This document shows, one piece after another, positions 1 to 7,975 of a stretch of DNA of 43,272 nt. Within the stretch, counting starts at the first letter, position 1, and every line of letters starts with the position of its first letter. Source of the stretch: DASUWK01 sp036378435 (lineage in GTDB: Bacteria > Chloroflexota > Dormibacteria > Dormibacterales > Dormibacteraceae); assembly GCA_036378435.1 (NCBI GenBank), contig DASUWK010000032.1:1-43272 (forward strand). The letters are read 5' to 3'. The notes under the pieces were generated by a model that was given only the letters and a program-made list of their open reading frames with translations, made no database searches and had not been told where the DNA came from. The position numbers were made by a program, and so were the translations under genes.

Positions 1-73
1 CCGACCAGCACGAGCCCGGCGACGACCGTCGACGCCGCCGACGATCGCCAGCCCCCGCCGCCGAGCCGCGCCC

Positions 74-2464
74 TCAGCTGTTCGATCGCCGCCTCAGGCG
101 GTAGCCGCCGGCGGCCGCCACGAGCAGGCCGAGCACCACCAGGCCGAGCGGGACCAGGGGCGCCGGCCGGCCGGCCGACGCCGCCGAGAACGGAGTGCGC
201 TGCGCCGGACCGGAGCCGGTGGGACCGGCCGTGATCACGTACTCGAAAGGCGGCGTCGAGTCGGCCACCTGGAACACGTTGCCGGCCATGGTCGCCGCGT
301 TCAACGGCGCGGTCTCGGCCGCCGCCGTGGCCGTGATGCTGAAAAGGTGGGTGCCGACCGCCGGGCTGCCGAAGTCGCTCAGCGGCGCCGTGATGGTCAC
401 CGTCGACGTGCCGTCGGCGTTCTTCGCGATCGTCCCGGCGGCCGTGTTCGCCGGCGGGTAGCCGAAGTACTTGCAGTGGCTCGTCCCGAATCCGCAGGTC
501 ATGTCGCCGTCGAAGAACGACGGCGACCCACCATTCGGCAGCTCGAGCCCGAGGTAGTACGCGTGCCCGTTCACCGTCGCGGTGGCGCTGTTCGAGCCGG
601 TCGTGACGGTCTCGGGGTGAGGCTGGTACACGGTGAAGCGGACCAGCCAGACGCCTCCGTACGCGGTGCCGAAGCCGGCCACCGGCGGCGGCGCGGTGAG
701 GTCGCCGTTCACGGTGAAGCGGGCCTGCAGGTGCGTCGCATCAGGCTGGCTGACGTCCGCCGACACCAGGTCCTGGGTGGTGGCGCCGGCCAGCGTGGTG
801 CCCAAGCCGGGGATGGCGGCGTCGCCTTTGGCGTCGCTCACGCTGTTGAACGGCGCGCCGGGCCCGTTCCCGGGCCCGCTGATCGTCCCCACGGACGAGA
901 AGAGGCTGGGCCCACCGGTCTGCTCGGTGACCATCGGCGGCCCTGCCAGCTCGGCGCCGCCGACCACGGGGGCTGAAGGCGTGGTGCAGCAGAAGATGCT
1001 GTCGGTGTCGTCGACGTAGGAGACGACCGCCTGGCCCTGCGGCCCGGTCCGGACCTCGAGGAAGTCGCCCAGGCTCCGGTCGCCGGTGCAGCCCGTGCCG
1101 CTGGTGCAGATCGCCCCCGACTTGTTGGGGTACTCGGTGGCCGCGACGGTCGTGAAGGTCGGACGCGTCGAGGCGGCGTTCAGCGACTGGCTAAGCGCGA
1201 CCGACCACTCGGCGCTGGACTGGTCGTCCGGCAGGTAGAGGCCGCCCTGGCCGGCGGTGTTGGTGTGCTCGTAGGCGATGTCGATGCGCCCGCCGTCGCC
1301 GGCGGTGACCCACGGCAGCATGTTCGTCCCCGAGCTCGAGACCTGCACGGGGTTGGACCAGGTCGGGCTGCCGGCGGCGAGGTAGGAGTAATAGACCTGG
1401 CTCGGCCCGGACACGAAGTCGGACGCGTTCTTTTCGGCGGTGGTGCAGTTGTTGACCGAGCCGGCGACCGGCGGATCGCAGAGCGGCTGCATCCCCCAGA
1501 CCGCGTAGACGTTGCCCGCCTTGTCCTCCGCGATCGACGGGATGAGCAGACCGGTGCCGTAGCGCGGCTTGCCGTCCGGGTAGTCGAGCGGGTTGCTGCC
1601 GGCCGGGAACACCTTCATGTGCGTCCAAGTGGCCGCCGGCGGCGTCGTCGCGGTGTCGACGACTCCCTTCTCGACGTAGACCGACGACTCGGCTCCGCTG
1701 GGGTCGGTGCCGGTGTGGACGACGTAGACGGCGCCGGTCGTGGGGTCCACGACCTGGGGCCCGGCGATCCCTTCGGCCGTCGTGATGCAGTTGTTGTCGA
1801 CCATGACGGTCGGCGCGGCTGCGGGACAGTCGGTCGCGGTGGCCGCGTTGGTCACCGGCAGCCAGGTCATCCCATCCGTGCTGAAAGCCTCGATCAGGGC
1901 GTTGGGGTTGCCGCCGGAGACCACGTCGACGTCCTGGAAGAGCTTGAGGTTGCCGCCGGCGTGCGAGCCGGTGGACCCGAACCACATCCGGTCGACCGGG
2001 CTCGCGGCGTAAGTGGTGCAGGTCGCGTTCGGCGCGAATGTCCCGCCCATGTCGTCAGACCGCGACGAGCTGACGTTGGAGAAGCCCTGCAGGTCGGCGA
2101 AGTAGAGGCTCCCGCCTGCGTCGGTGTGGAGGTCGTTGTCGCCGCCGCCGATGCAGGTGATCGGCCGCCCGTAGGCGGGGGCGAAGAGGGGCTCGTTGCC
2201 GGGCACCAGGTTGAAGCTCCGGCCTGAGTCGCTCGAGCGCCAGATGTAGCTGCCGGTCGTGGAGAAGCCGTTCGGGACAGACGTGAAGAGCGTGGACGCC
2301 GAGGCCACGTCCGGCTCGACGCTCTCCTCAAAGCCTGGGCGCTGGAAGTCGACCAGCACGCCGTGGCTGAAGGTGATCGAGCCCGCGGCTCGGACCGGCA
2401 CGGTCGCGAGGGAGACGAGGACCGCCAGAGCCGCGACGACGAGCAGAGCGAGCGCTTTTCTCAT
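74..2464 (-). CDS. Secreted, membrane-anchored beta-propeller-like (sialidase/BNR-type) protein
   Basis: The 796-residue product starts at ATG with a classical signal peptide (MRKALALLVVAALAVLVSLA, cleavage near AAG at about residue 27). It ends with a hydrophobic helix (about 765-786) followed by the basic stop-transfer tail RLRRRSNS, so it should be exported and held at the outer face of the membrane. The body is rich in G, S, T and P. It has an Asp-box-like SSDSGRSF near residue 77 and later repeated short blade-like stretches, as in sialidase-fold exo-enzymes. No catalytic residues could be assigned, so enzyme activity is not claimed. It is divergent from pntAA across 57 bp. A -10-like TATCGT (2499-2494, minus strand) and an AGAGG ribosome site precede it. 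Secretion is well supported; the propeller assignment is moderate. Confidence 0.6.
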   Translation of the reverse strand: MRKALALLVVAALAVLVSLATVPVRAAGSITFSHGVLVDFQRPGFEESVEPDVASASTLFTSVPNGFSTTGSYIWRSSDSGRSFNLVPGNEPLFAPAYGRPITCIGGGDNDLHTDAGGSLYFADLQGFSNVSSSRSDDMGGTFAPNATCTTYAASPVDRMWFGSTGSHAGGNLKLFQDVDVVSGGNPNALIEAFSTDGMTWLPVTNAATATDCPAAAPTVMVDNNCITTAEGIAGPQVVDPTTGAVYVVHTGTDPSGAESSVYVEKGVVDTATTPPAATWTHMKVFPAGSNPLDYPDGKPRYGTGLLIPSIAEDKAGNVYAVWGMQPLCDPPVAGSVNNCTTAEKNASDFVSGPSQVYYSYLAAGSPTWSNPVQVSSSGTNMLPWVTAGDGGRIDIAYEHTNTAGQGGLYLPDDQSSAEWSVALSQSLNAASTRPTFTTVAATEYPNKSGAICTSGTGCTGDRSLGDFLEVRTGPQGQAVVSYVDDTDSIFCCTTPSAPVVGGAELAGPPMVTEQTGGPSLFSSVGTISGPGNGPGAPFNSVSDAKGDAAIPGLGTTLAGATTQDLVSADVSQPDATHLQARFTVNGDLTAPPPVAGFGTAYGGVWLVRFTVYQPHPETVTTGSNSATATVNGHAYYLGLELPNGGSPSFFDGDMTCGFGTSHCKYFGYPPANTAAGTIAKNADGTSTVTITAPLSDFGSPAVGTHLFSITATAAAETAPLNAATMAGNVFQVADSTPPFEYVITAGPTGSGPAQRTPFSAASAGRPAPLVPLGLVVLGLLVAAAGGYRLRRRSNS

Positions 2465-2507
2465 GGGACCTCTTTGGTTGGGCGGGCGGCGCGACGATAG
2501 CTCCGGC

Positions 2508-2513
2508 TACGCT
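2508..2513 (+). promoter_or_regulatory. Putative -10 element of pntAA (leaderless type)
   Basis: TACGCT lies 8 nt before the GTG start of pntAA with no Shine-Dalgarno between. Transcription would begin at or next to the start codon. The same hexamer-to-start spacing recurs at other GTG genes here. Inferred from pattern only. Confidence 0.4.
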
Positions 2514-2521
2514 CTGGGACG

Positions 2522-3661
2522 GTGAGAATCGCCGTTCCGAAGGAGACCCAGGACCACGAGCAGCGGGTTGCGCTCGTTCCAGACGCTGCCGCGCGGCTGA
2601 TCAAGACTGATCACAAACTGACAGTCCAGTCCGGGGCCGGTCAAGGCGCCGGGTTCGCCGACGACCTGTACCGAGAGGCGGGCGCGGAGCTCGCCAACGA
2701 CCTGGATTCGCTCCTGAAGGGCACCGAGGTCGTGCTCGAGGTGCAGCCGCCCTCGCCCAAGGAAGCCGCCGCCCTGCCGGCCGGGGTGGCGCTGATCGGT
2801 TTCCTCCAGCCCGCCGAGAACGCCGACCTGATCAAGGAGCTCGCCAAGCGGCAGGTGACCGCGTTCTCCCTCGAGCTTCTGCCTCGCATCAGCCGCGCGC
2901 AGTCCATGGACGCGCTCTCCTCCCAGGCTTCGGTCGCCGGCTACAAGGCGGTGCTCATGGCCGCCGACCGCCTGCCGAAGTTCTTCCCGATGCTGATGAC
3001 CGCCGCGGGCACCATCGCGCCCGCTCGCGTGCTCGTGCTGGGGGCGGGCGTGGCCGGGCTCCAGGCCATCGCCACCGCGCGCCGGTTGGGCGCGGTCATC
3101 GAGGCCTACGACGTGCGGCCGGCCGTGAAGGAGGAGGTCCAGAGCTTGGGCGCCCGCTTCATCGAGCTGGAGCTCGAGGCGCAGGAGGGGACCGGCGGCT
3201 ACGCGCGCGAGCAGTCGGAGGAGTTCCTGCGCCAGCAGCGCGAGCTGATCGGGCAGCACGTGGCCGCGTCTGACGTGGTCATCACCACCGCCGCCATCCC
3301 CGGTCGCAAGGCGCCGGTCCTGGTGACCGCCGACATGGTGCAGGCGATGCGCGCGGGTTCGGTCGTCGTCGACCTGGCCGCCGAGTCGGGAGGCAACGTC
3401 GAGGGCAGCCGGCCCGGCGAGTGGCTCGACGTGAAGGGCGTGGCGCTCTACGGCGCGCGCAACCTGCCGAGCTCGATGCCCGTGCACGCATCGCAGCTCT
3501 ACTCGAAGAACGTGACCAGCCTGCTCGAGCACCTGGCGCCGGAGGGCACGCTGAAGCTCGACTTCGAGGACGAAATCACCAAGGGGACGTGCGTCACGCA
3601 CGGCGGCGAGATCGTCAACGAGCGGGTCAAGGAGATGCTCGGCGTGGGGGCGAGCTCTTGA
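2522..3661 (+). CDS. pntAA: NAD(P) transhydrogenase subunit alpha part 1 (PntAA)
   Basis: This is the 379-residue NAD(H)-binding domain I of proton-translocating transhydrogenase, which moves hydride between NADH and NADP+ on the cytoplasmic side. The N-terminus MRIAVPKETQDHEQRVAL and the Rossmann stretch VLVLGAGVAGLQAIATARRLGA (about 171-192) are diagnostic. So are YDVRPAVKEEVQSLGA and the mobile-loop region around VVDLAAESGGN. The length fits the separate alpha-1 chain of three-subunit enzymes rather than the long E. coli PntA. GTG is used as start. The stop overlaps the TTG start of pntAB (TTGA), so translation is coupled. It likely supplies NADPH or couples redox balance to the proton gradient. 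Confidence 0.95.
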   Translation: MRIAVPKETQDHEQRVALVPDAAARLIKTDHKLTVQSGAGQGAGFADDLYREAGAELANDLDSLLKGTEVVLEVQPPSPKEAAALPAGVALIGFLQPAENADLIKELAKRQVTAFSLELLPRISRAQSMDALSSQASVAGYKAVLMAADRLPKFFPMLMTAAGTIAPARVLVLGAGVAGLQAIATARRLGAVIEAYDVRPAVKEEVQSLGARFIELELEAQEGTGGYAREQSEEFLRQQRELIGQHVAASDVVITTAAIPGRKAPVLVTADMVQAMRAGSVVVDLAAESGGNVEGSRPGEWLDVKGVALYGARNLPSSMPVHASQLYSKNVTSLLEHLAPEGTLKLDFEDEITKGTCVTHGGEIVNERVKEMLGVGASS

Positions 3662-4041
3662 ACTCGCTCCTCATCGACTTCACGTACTTCGTCCTCGCGG
3701 TCTTCGTCGGCTTCGAGGTGATCTCCAAGGTCCCGACGATCCTGCACACGCCGCTGATGTCGGGGACGAACGCGATCCACGGGATCATCCTCGTCGGCGC
3801 GATGGTCATCGCGGCCACCGCTCACGGTCCTGGCCAGCTCACTCTGGCGTTCATCGCCGTCCTGCTGGCCACGATCAACGTGGTGGGCGGCTTCGTCGTC
3901 ACCGACCGGATGCTCGAGATGTTCAAAGGCCGCCAACCGGCGCCTAAGCAGGACACGCCCCAGGGTGGACAGGGGGGAGCCGGCCCAACAGGCCGGATTG
4001 ATTCCGGCCGGCCGGCGGGGGGAGTCCCCCCGAATGGATAA
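3658..4041 (+). CDS. pntAB: NAD(P) transhydrogenase subunit alpha part 2 (PntAB)
   Basis: A 127-residue membrane protein with three hydrophobic helices: FTYFVLAVFVGFEVI, IHGIILVGAMVIAAT and LTLAFIAVLLATINVVGGF. It ends the membrane part with the family motif VGGFVVTDRMLEMFK. It forms part of the proton channel with PntB. TTG at 3658 is the only start that gives the expected N-terminus and overlaps the pntAA stop. The C-terminal tail after residue 95 is a Gly/Pro-rich extension encoded by two GC hairpins (3991-4009 and 4017-4031) and is probably not functional protein sequence. It overlaps pntB by 8 bp. Confidence 0.93.
   Translation: MNSLLIDFTYFVLAVFVGFEVISKVPTILHTPLMSGTNAIHGIILVGAMVIAATAHGPGQLTLAFIAVLLATINVVGGFVVTDRMLEMFKGRQPAPKQDTPQGGQGGAGPTGRIDSGRPAGGVPPNG
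3991..4031 (+). promoter_or_regulatory. Two hairpins at the pntAB end; the second covers the pntB ribosome site
   Basis: Arms at 3991-3997/4003-4009 (loop 5) are followed by six G (4017-4022) and six C (4026-4031) around AGT. The G-run/AG is the only Shine-Dalgarno-like sequence for the ATG of pntB at 4034, so it would be hidden in the stem until ribosomes translate pntAB. Structure is read directly; regulation is inferred. Confidence 0.45.
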
Positions 4042-5419
4042 GACCACCGCCGTCGCGCTCGCCTACCTCGTGGCGGCGGTCCTGTTTATCCTCGGCCTGC
4101 GGCAGCTGAGCTCGCCCAAGGGGGCGCGCCGAGGCAACTGGACGGCGGCCGCCGGCATGGTGATCGCGCTCGCGACGACGCTGGCCATCCTCGCGGTCAA
4201 CCCCGCCGGCTTCGTCGTGATCATCGTCGCGGTCGTCATCGGGGCGGTCGTCGGGACGGTGTCCGCGCGGCGCGTGCAGATGACCGCCATGCCGCAGATG
4301 GTCGCGATCTTCAACGGCGTGGGCGGCGGCGCGGCGGCGCTGGTCTCGATCGCCGAGTTCACGCAGGCGGGCGGCGAGGACCTGGCGCGCGTGCTGCCCA
4401 GCGTCTTCTCGATCGTGATCGGCGCGATCTCCTTCTCGGGCTCGTGCATCGCCTTCGCGAAGCTCCAGGAGCTGATGACCGGGCGGCCGATCACCTACCC
4501 CGGGCAGCAGATCGTGAACGGCTTCATCGCCCTCGTCATCGTCGTGGTCGCGGTGCTGGTCGTCGTGCTCGGACACCCCGGCCTGCTCTTCGGCCTGCTT
4601 TTCGCGTCGCTCGCCCTTGGGATGGCGTTCGTCCTGCCCATCGGCGGCGCCGACATGCCGGTCGTGATCTCGCTCCTGAACTCATTCACAGGCCTCGCGG
4701 TGGCCGCCAGCGGTTTCGTGCTCGGCAACTTCGCCCTGATCGTGGCGGGCACGCTGGTCGGAGCGTCCGGTTCGCTGCTGACGCGAATGATGAGCACGGC
4801 CATGGGCCGCTCGATCACCAACATCCTCTTCGGCGCGTTCGGCGGCGCCGTCTCAGGAGGGCCGGCGGGCGCGGGGAGCGAGGGGAAGAGCGTGCGCGCA
4901 GGGAGTCCCGAAGACATCGCCACCCTGCTCGCCTACTCGCGGAGCGTCATCATCGTGCCCGGCTACGGCCTCGCCGTGGCGCAGGCCCAGCACACGGTTC
5001 GCGAGCTGGCCGACGAGCTGGAGAAGCGTGGGGTGGACGTCCGCTATGCCATTCACCCCGTCGCCGGGCGCATGCCCGGGCACATGAACGTGCTGCTGGC
5101 TGAGGCGAACGTCCCCTACGACCAGCTCAAGGAGATGGACGAGATCAACGGCGACTTCGGCCACACCGACGTGGCCCTGGTGGTCGGCGCCAACGACGTC
5201 GTCAACCCGGCGGCGCGGAACACGCCGGGCAGCCCGATCTACGGCATGCCGATCTTGAACGTCGATCAGTCGCAGAACATCGTCTTCATGAAGAGGTCGA
5301 TGCGGCCGGGCTTCGCCGGCATCGACAACGAGCTCCTCTACGACCCCAAGACGGTGATGCTGTTCGGCGACGCGAAGGACACGCTGGGAAAGCTGGTCTC
5401 CGCCGTTAAAGCTGCTTAG
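4034..5419 (+). CDS. pntB: NAD(P) transhydrogenase subunit beta (PntB)
   Basis: At 461 residues this matches the usual PntB length exactly. The N-terminal half has about eight to nine transmembrane helices carrying the proton path. The C-terminal NADP(H)-binding domain III starts near residue 290, with VIIVPGYGLAVAQAQH, the conserved HPVAGRMPGHMNVLLAEA, VVGANDVVNPAA and GMPILNVDQSQ. ATG 4034 is chosen because upstream codons belong to the pntAB tail and the product then begins MDKTTAVALAYLVAAVLFI. It is the last gene of pntAA-pntAB-pntB, followed by a hairpin terminator. Confidence 0.96.
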   Translation: MDKTTAVALAYLVAAVLFILGLRQLSSPKGARRGNWTAAAGMVIALATTLAILAVNPAGFVVIIVAVVIGAVVGTVSARRVQMTAMPQMVAIFNGVGGGAAALVSIAEFTQAGGEDLARVLPSVFSIVIGAISFSGSCIAFAKLQELMTGRPITYPGQQIVNGFIALVIVVVAVLVVVLGHPGLLFGLLFASLALGMAFVLPIGGADMPVVISLLNSFTGLAVAASGFVLGNFALIVAGTLVGASGSLLTRMMSTAMGRSITNILFGAFGGAVSGGPAGAGSEGKSVRAGSPEDIATLLAYSRSVIIVPGYGLAVAQAQHTVRELADELEKRGVDVRYAIHPVAGRMPGHMNVLLAEANVPYDQLKEMDEINGDFGHTDVALVVGANDVVNPAARNTPGSPIYGMPILNVDQSQNIVFMKRSMRPGFAGIDNELLYDPKTVMLFGDAKDTLGKLVSAVKAA

Positions 5420-5427
5420 AGAAGACG

Positions 5428-5454
5428 GAGCCCTCCCCGGCTCGGAGAGGGCTC
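5428..5454 (+). terminator. Stem-loop after pntB
   Basis: Perfect 8-bp arms GAGCCCTC (5428-5435) and GAGGGCTC (5447-5454) enclose an 11-nt loop just after the pntB stop. There is no U-tract, as is common in very GC-rich genomes. Confidence 0.55.
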
Positions 5455-5532
5455 GCGCCGCGAAGAGGGTGTCTTTCGAGACTTAAGAGGCTTCGATGGT
5501 ACGAAGGCCAGGCCGAACGGGATAGTGAGTCC

Positions 5533-5569
5533 GGCACAAATCTGCGCACTCACGTTTGTGCCTTATAGT
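5533..5569 (+). promoter_or_regulatory. Promoter with operator-like dyad before the response regulator
   Basis: An inverted repeat GGCACAAA (5533-5540) / TTTGTGCC (5555-5562) with a 14-nt centre lies directly upstream of the -10-like TATAGT (5564-5569). The dyad spans the expected -35 and spacer, so a bound dimeric regulator would block or shape polymerase access. TATAGT is 8 nt before a GTG at 5578. Confidence 0.45.
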
Positions 5570-5577
5570 GGCCGCCC

Positions 5578-5598
5578 GTGCTGAGGCCGCCCGCGTGA
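5578..5598 (+). CDS. Possible six-residue leader peptide coupled to the response regulator
   Basis: GTG CTG AGG CCG CCC GCG TGA would encode MLRPPA. Its GTG is 8 nt downstream of TATAGT, the same geometry as the leaderless starts of neighbouring genes. Its TGA overlaps the GTG start of the response regulator (GTGA at 5595-5598). Two adjacent Pro codons precede the stop. It may be a translated leader that delivers ribosomes to the real gene, or chance. No homology can be judged at this size. Confidence 0.3.
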   Translation: MLRPPA

Positions 5599-5966
5599 AG
5601 ATCCTCCTGACCGAGGACGATCCCATCGTGGCGGAGCTGTATCGGGTGCGGCTCGATCGCGAGGGCCACAACGTGAACGTCGCCGTCGACGGCCAGAACG
5701 CGCTCGAAGGCGTTCGGCGCGAGCCGCCGGACCTGATCCTGCTGGACATCAGGATGCCGCGCCTCAGCGGGATCGGTGTGCTCGAGCAGCTGCGCGCCGA
5801 TCCAGACTTGAAGGACATCCCGGTCGTGATGCTCACCAACTACTCCGACCCAGAGCAGGTGCAGCGCTCGCGCGAGCTCGGCATCGAGGGCTACCTCCTC
5901 AAGAGCCGCACCACGCCGCGTCAGCTGGCGGACTGGATCGCGGACTGGGAGCAGAAGCGGGAGTGA
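5595..5966 (+). CDS. Stand-alone receiver-domain response regulator
   Basis: The 123-residue product is a single CheY-like receiver. The acidic pocket is EDD at residues 7-9, the phospho-acceptor is Asp51 in LILLDIRMPR, the conserved Thr lies in VVMLTNYSD and the Lys in YLLKS. There is no output domain, so it acts by protein contact. GTG 5595 gives the family N-terminus VKILLTEDDP. A longer in-frame start would add residues encoded across the promoter. It is first in a coupled trio with a lipoprotein (GTGA overlap) and an MFS transporter. No kinase is adjacent; the multi-GAF kinase at 33052 is a possible partner. Confidence 0.85.
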   Translation: MKILLTEDDPIVAELYRVRLDREGHNVNVAVDGQNALEGVRREPPDLILLDIRMPRLSGIGVLEQLRADPDLKDIPVVMLTNYSDPEQVQRSRELGIEGYLLKSRTTPRQLADWIADWEQKRE

Positions 5967-6568
5967 AGCGCTCCGCCGCGCTCCTGCTGGCGGCGGTTTC
6001 GATGGCTTGCGGAGGCACCGCCCCGCAGCAGCCGGCCACGATCCAGCAGGTGTCGCTGAAAGCGGCGGACCTGCCCCGGGGCATGGTCGTGTGCGGCCTG
6101 TCCGGCGACGTGGACCGGTTCCTGAGCCAGGCGCCGAGCAACAACCAGTACGCCACTGAGATCCAGCAGAACTGGGAGGCGATCAAGACGATGGGCGTCC
6201 AGCACGGCGTCGTCGAGGTCTACGCCAAGAGCAAGGCGGACTGCGGCAACCTCTTCACGAGCTCGACGGCCCAGGCGCTGCCGGCGGCGCTCTGCATGAC
6301 CATCGAGTTCAAGAACGGCTCGCAGGCGACGAAGGCGTACGGCAACGTGAGCGAGGGCGCCTCGGGGCTGATCGCGATGGGCGCTCAGCAGGGGACGGCC
6401 ACCGGGCTCGGGAAGAACTCGCTCGCCTTCGCCGACCAGTTCAGCGGCCAGTCGATCTACTTCGCCCTCTGGCAGAACGCGCGCTTCATCAACGTGCTGC
6501 TCGGCGAGGACCTGGGCGTGCCGGCGTCCCAGCGGGCGGCCAAGAACGTCAACTCTCGAGTTCACTAG
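5963..6568 (+). CDS. Predicted lipoprotein of unknown function
   Basis: The 201-residue product begins with a short signal peptide and a lipobox (AVSMACGG, lipidated Cys at residue 17). It should therefore be tethered outside the cytoplasmic membrane. The mature part is soluble, mixed alpha/beta, with no motif I recognise. It starts at a GTG overlapping the response-regulator stop. It could be a sensor or sink linked to the neighbouring receiver, but that is inference. Confidence 0.7.
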   Translation: MKRSAALLLAAVSMACGGTAPQQPATIQQVSLKAADLPRGMVVCGLSGDVDRFLSQAPSNNQYATEIQQNWEAIKTMGVQHGVVEVYAKSKADCGNLFTSSTAQALPAALCMTIEFKNGSQATKAYGNVSEGASGLIAMGAQQGTATGLGKNSLAFADQFSGQSIYFALWQNARFINVLLGEDLGVPASQRAAKNVNSRVH

Positions 6569-6635
6569 AGACCGGGTAGCGCTGCTGGCGGCCGTCGCGG
6601 CCGCCCTGCTGCTCGGCGCTCTCGACGCCTATGTC

Positions 6636-7970
6636 GTGGCGGGCGTGTTCCTGCCCATGGTCTCCGACCTGGGCGTGTCGCTCGACCACCTGGAACGGGC
6701 GACGCCGATCGTGACCGGCTTCCTCTTCGGATACGTCGTCGCGATCCCGCTGCTGGGCCCGCTGTCCGACGCGCGCGGACGCACGGCCCTCTACTTGGGC
6801 GCGCTGACCGTGTTCGCGGGCGGCTCGGTGATCACGGCCCGGGCCGAAGACCTCAACACGCTGGTCGTGGGCCGCACGGTGCAGGGACTGGCCGGCGGCG
6901 CGCTGGTGCCGGTCTCGCTGGGGCTGGTCGCGGACGCCTTTCCTGGGCCGTCGCGGCTGCTCGCCCTCGGCATCGCGGCCGGCGCGCAGGAGGCCGGCAG
7001 CCTGATCGGACCCGTCTACGGCGCCTACGTGGCGCAGTGGGCCGGAGGCTGGCGGACGGTGTTCTGGATCAACCTGCCGCTGGCGGCGCTCTGCACCATC
7101 GCCTTCCTGCTCCTGGCGCGACCCACCAGTCCGGAGCCGGCTCCGAACGGGTTGAAGGGGACTGTCTACCAGTCCGGGGCCGGCTCCGTCGGGCGGGGGG
7201 CGGTGCTGGCGGTCGCCATGGGCCTGCTGGTGCTCGCGCTGAGCCCGGACGATCCTGCTCGCAGCGCGGTCAGCTCCCACTTCGCGCCCCTGATCACCGG
7301 CGCCGCGGTCGCCTTCGGCGCCTTCCTGCTGCTACGTGGCCGATCCGCGATCCCGGCCGCCGTGATCGTCAACGTGCTGGTGGGCGCGGGACTGGTCGCC
7401 GCCCTCGCCGAGGTGCCGGTCCTCGCGACCAGCCTGTTCGGTCTCGACCAGCTCGGCGCCGCGCTGCTGCTGGCGCGCTTCCTCGCCGGCGTGCCGGTCG
7501 GCGCCGTGGCCGGCGGTCTGCTGCCCAACCGGCGCTGGACCGCGACCGCCGGCATGGCCCTCTCGGCCGCGTGCTTCGGCCGGATGGCCGGCTGGACGGC
7601 CTTGGACGCGAGCGTGCCCTGGATCCTCTTCGCGTGCGGCCTCGGGTTCGGGCTGGTGATCGCGCCCGTGACCGCCGCCATCCTCGATGCAGCTAGATCG
7701 GAGGAACATGGCGCGGCGTCGGCGAGCGCCGTTCTGGCCAGGTCGGCGGGCATGCTCGCCGGCCTCGGCCTGCTCGCGGCCTACGGCTTCCACCGTTTCT
7801 ACTCAGAGCTTGCGCGGTGCCCGCGCGGCGGCGGCTTTCTCGGCCTGCCGGGCAGCCAGTTCATCGCCTGCGCCACCGCGGCGGGGCGCGACCAGTACCA
7901 CGACGTGTTCGTGCTGGCCGCCGGTCTCTGCGTCATCGCTGCGGCGGCCGCGTCCCTCCGTCTACGCTGA
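6636..7970 (+). CDS. Major facilitator superfamily transporter
   Basis: A 12-14-helix permease. The loop after helix 2 carries the MFS motif GPLSDARGRTALYLGA, and helix 5 has LIGPVYGAYVAQWAGGWRTVFWINLP as in drug:H+ antiporters of the DHA type. Substrate is unknown; efflux is likely. The first ATG/GTG/TTG in frame is GTG 6636, but the frame upstream (about 6570-6635) clearly encodes helix 1 (RVALLAAVAAALLLGALDAY). The true start is therefore probably 15-25 codons earlier on a non-standard codon (CTG at 6582 is one option), next to the lipoprotein stop at 6566-6568. The central loop near residue 170 is encoded by short GC repeats. Confidence 0.85.
   Translation: MAGVFLPMVSDLGVSLDHLERATPIVTGFLFGYVVAIPLLGPLSDARGRTALYLGALTVFAGGSVITARAEDLNTLVVGRTVQGLAGGALVPVSLGLVADAFPGPSRLLALGIAAGAQEAGSLIGPVYGAYVAQWAGGWRTVFWINLPLAALCTIAFLLLARPTSPEPAPNGLKGTVYQSGAGSVGRGAVLAVAMGLLVLALSPDDPARSAVSSHFAPLITGAAVAFGAFLLLRGRSAIPAAVIVNVLVGAGLVAALAEVPVLATSLFGLDQLGAALLLARFLAGVPVGAVAGGLLPNRRWTATAGMALSAACFGRMAGWTALDASVPWILFACGLGFGLVIAPVTAAILDAARSEEHGAASASAVLARSAGMLAGLGLLAAYGFHRFYSELARCPRGGGFLGLPGSQFIACATAAGRDQYHDVFVLAAGLCVIAAAAASLRLR
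7963..7968 (+). promoter_or_regulatory. Putative -10 element of the wax-ester synthase gene
   Basis: TACGCT is 7 nt before GTG 7976, inside the last codons of the MFS gene, with no convincing ribosome site between. Same arrangement as pntAA. Confidence 0.35.
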
Positions 7971-7975
7971 GGTAA

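Noticed and set aside
1..73. Possible minus-strand partial gene (EAAIEQLRARLGGGGW then a hydrophobic stretch)
   Set aside because: Plausible composition, but no start codon was found and too little sequence is visible.
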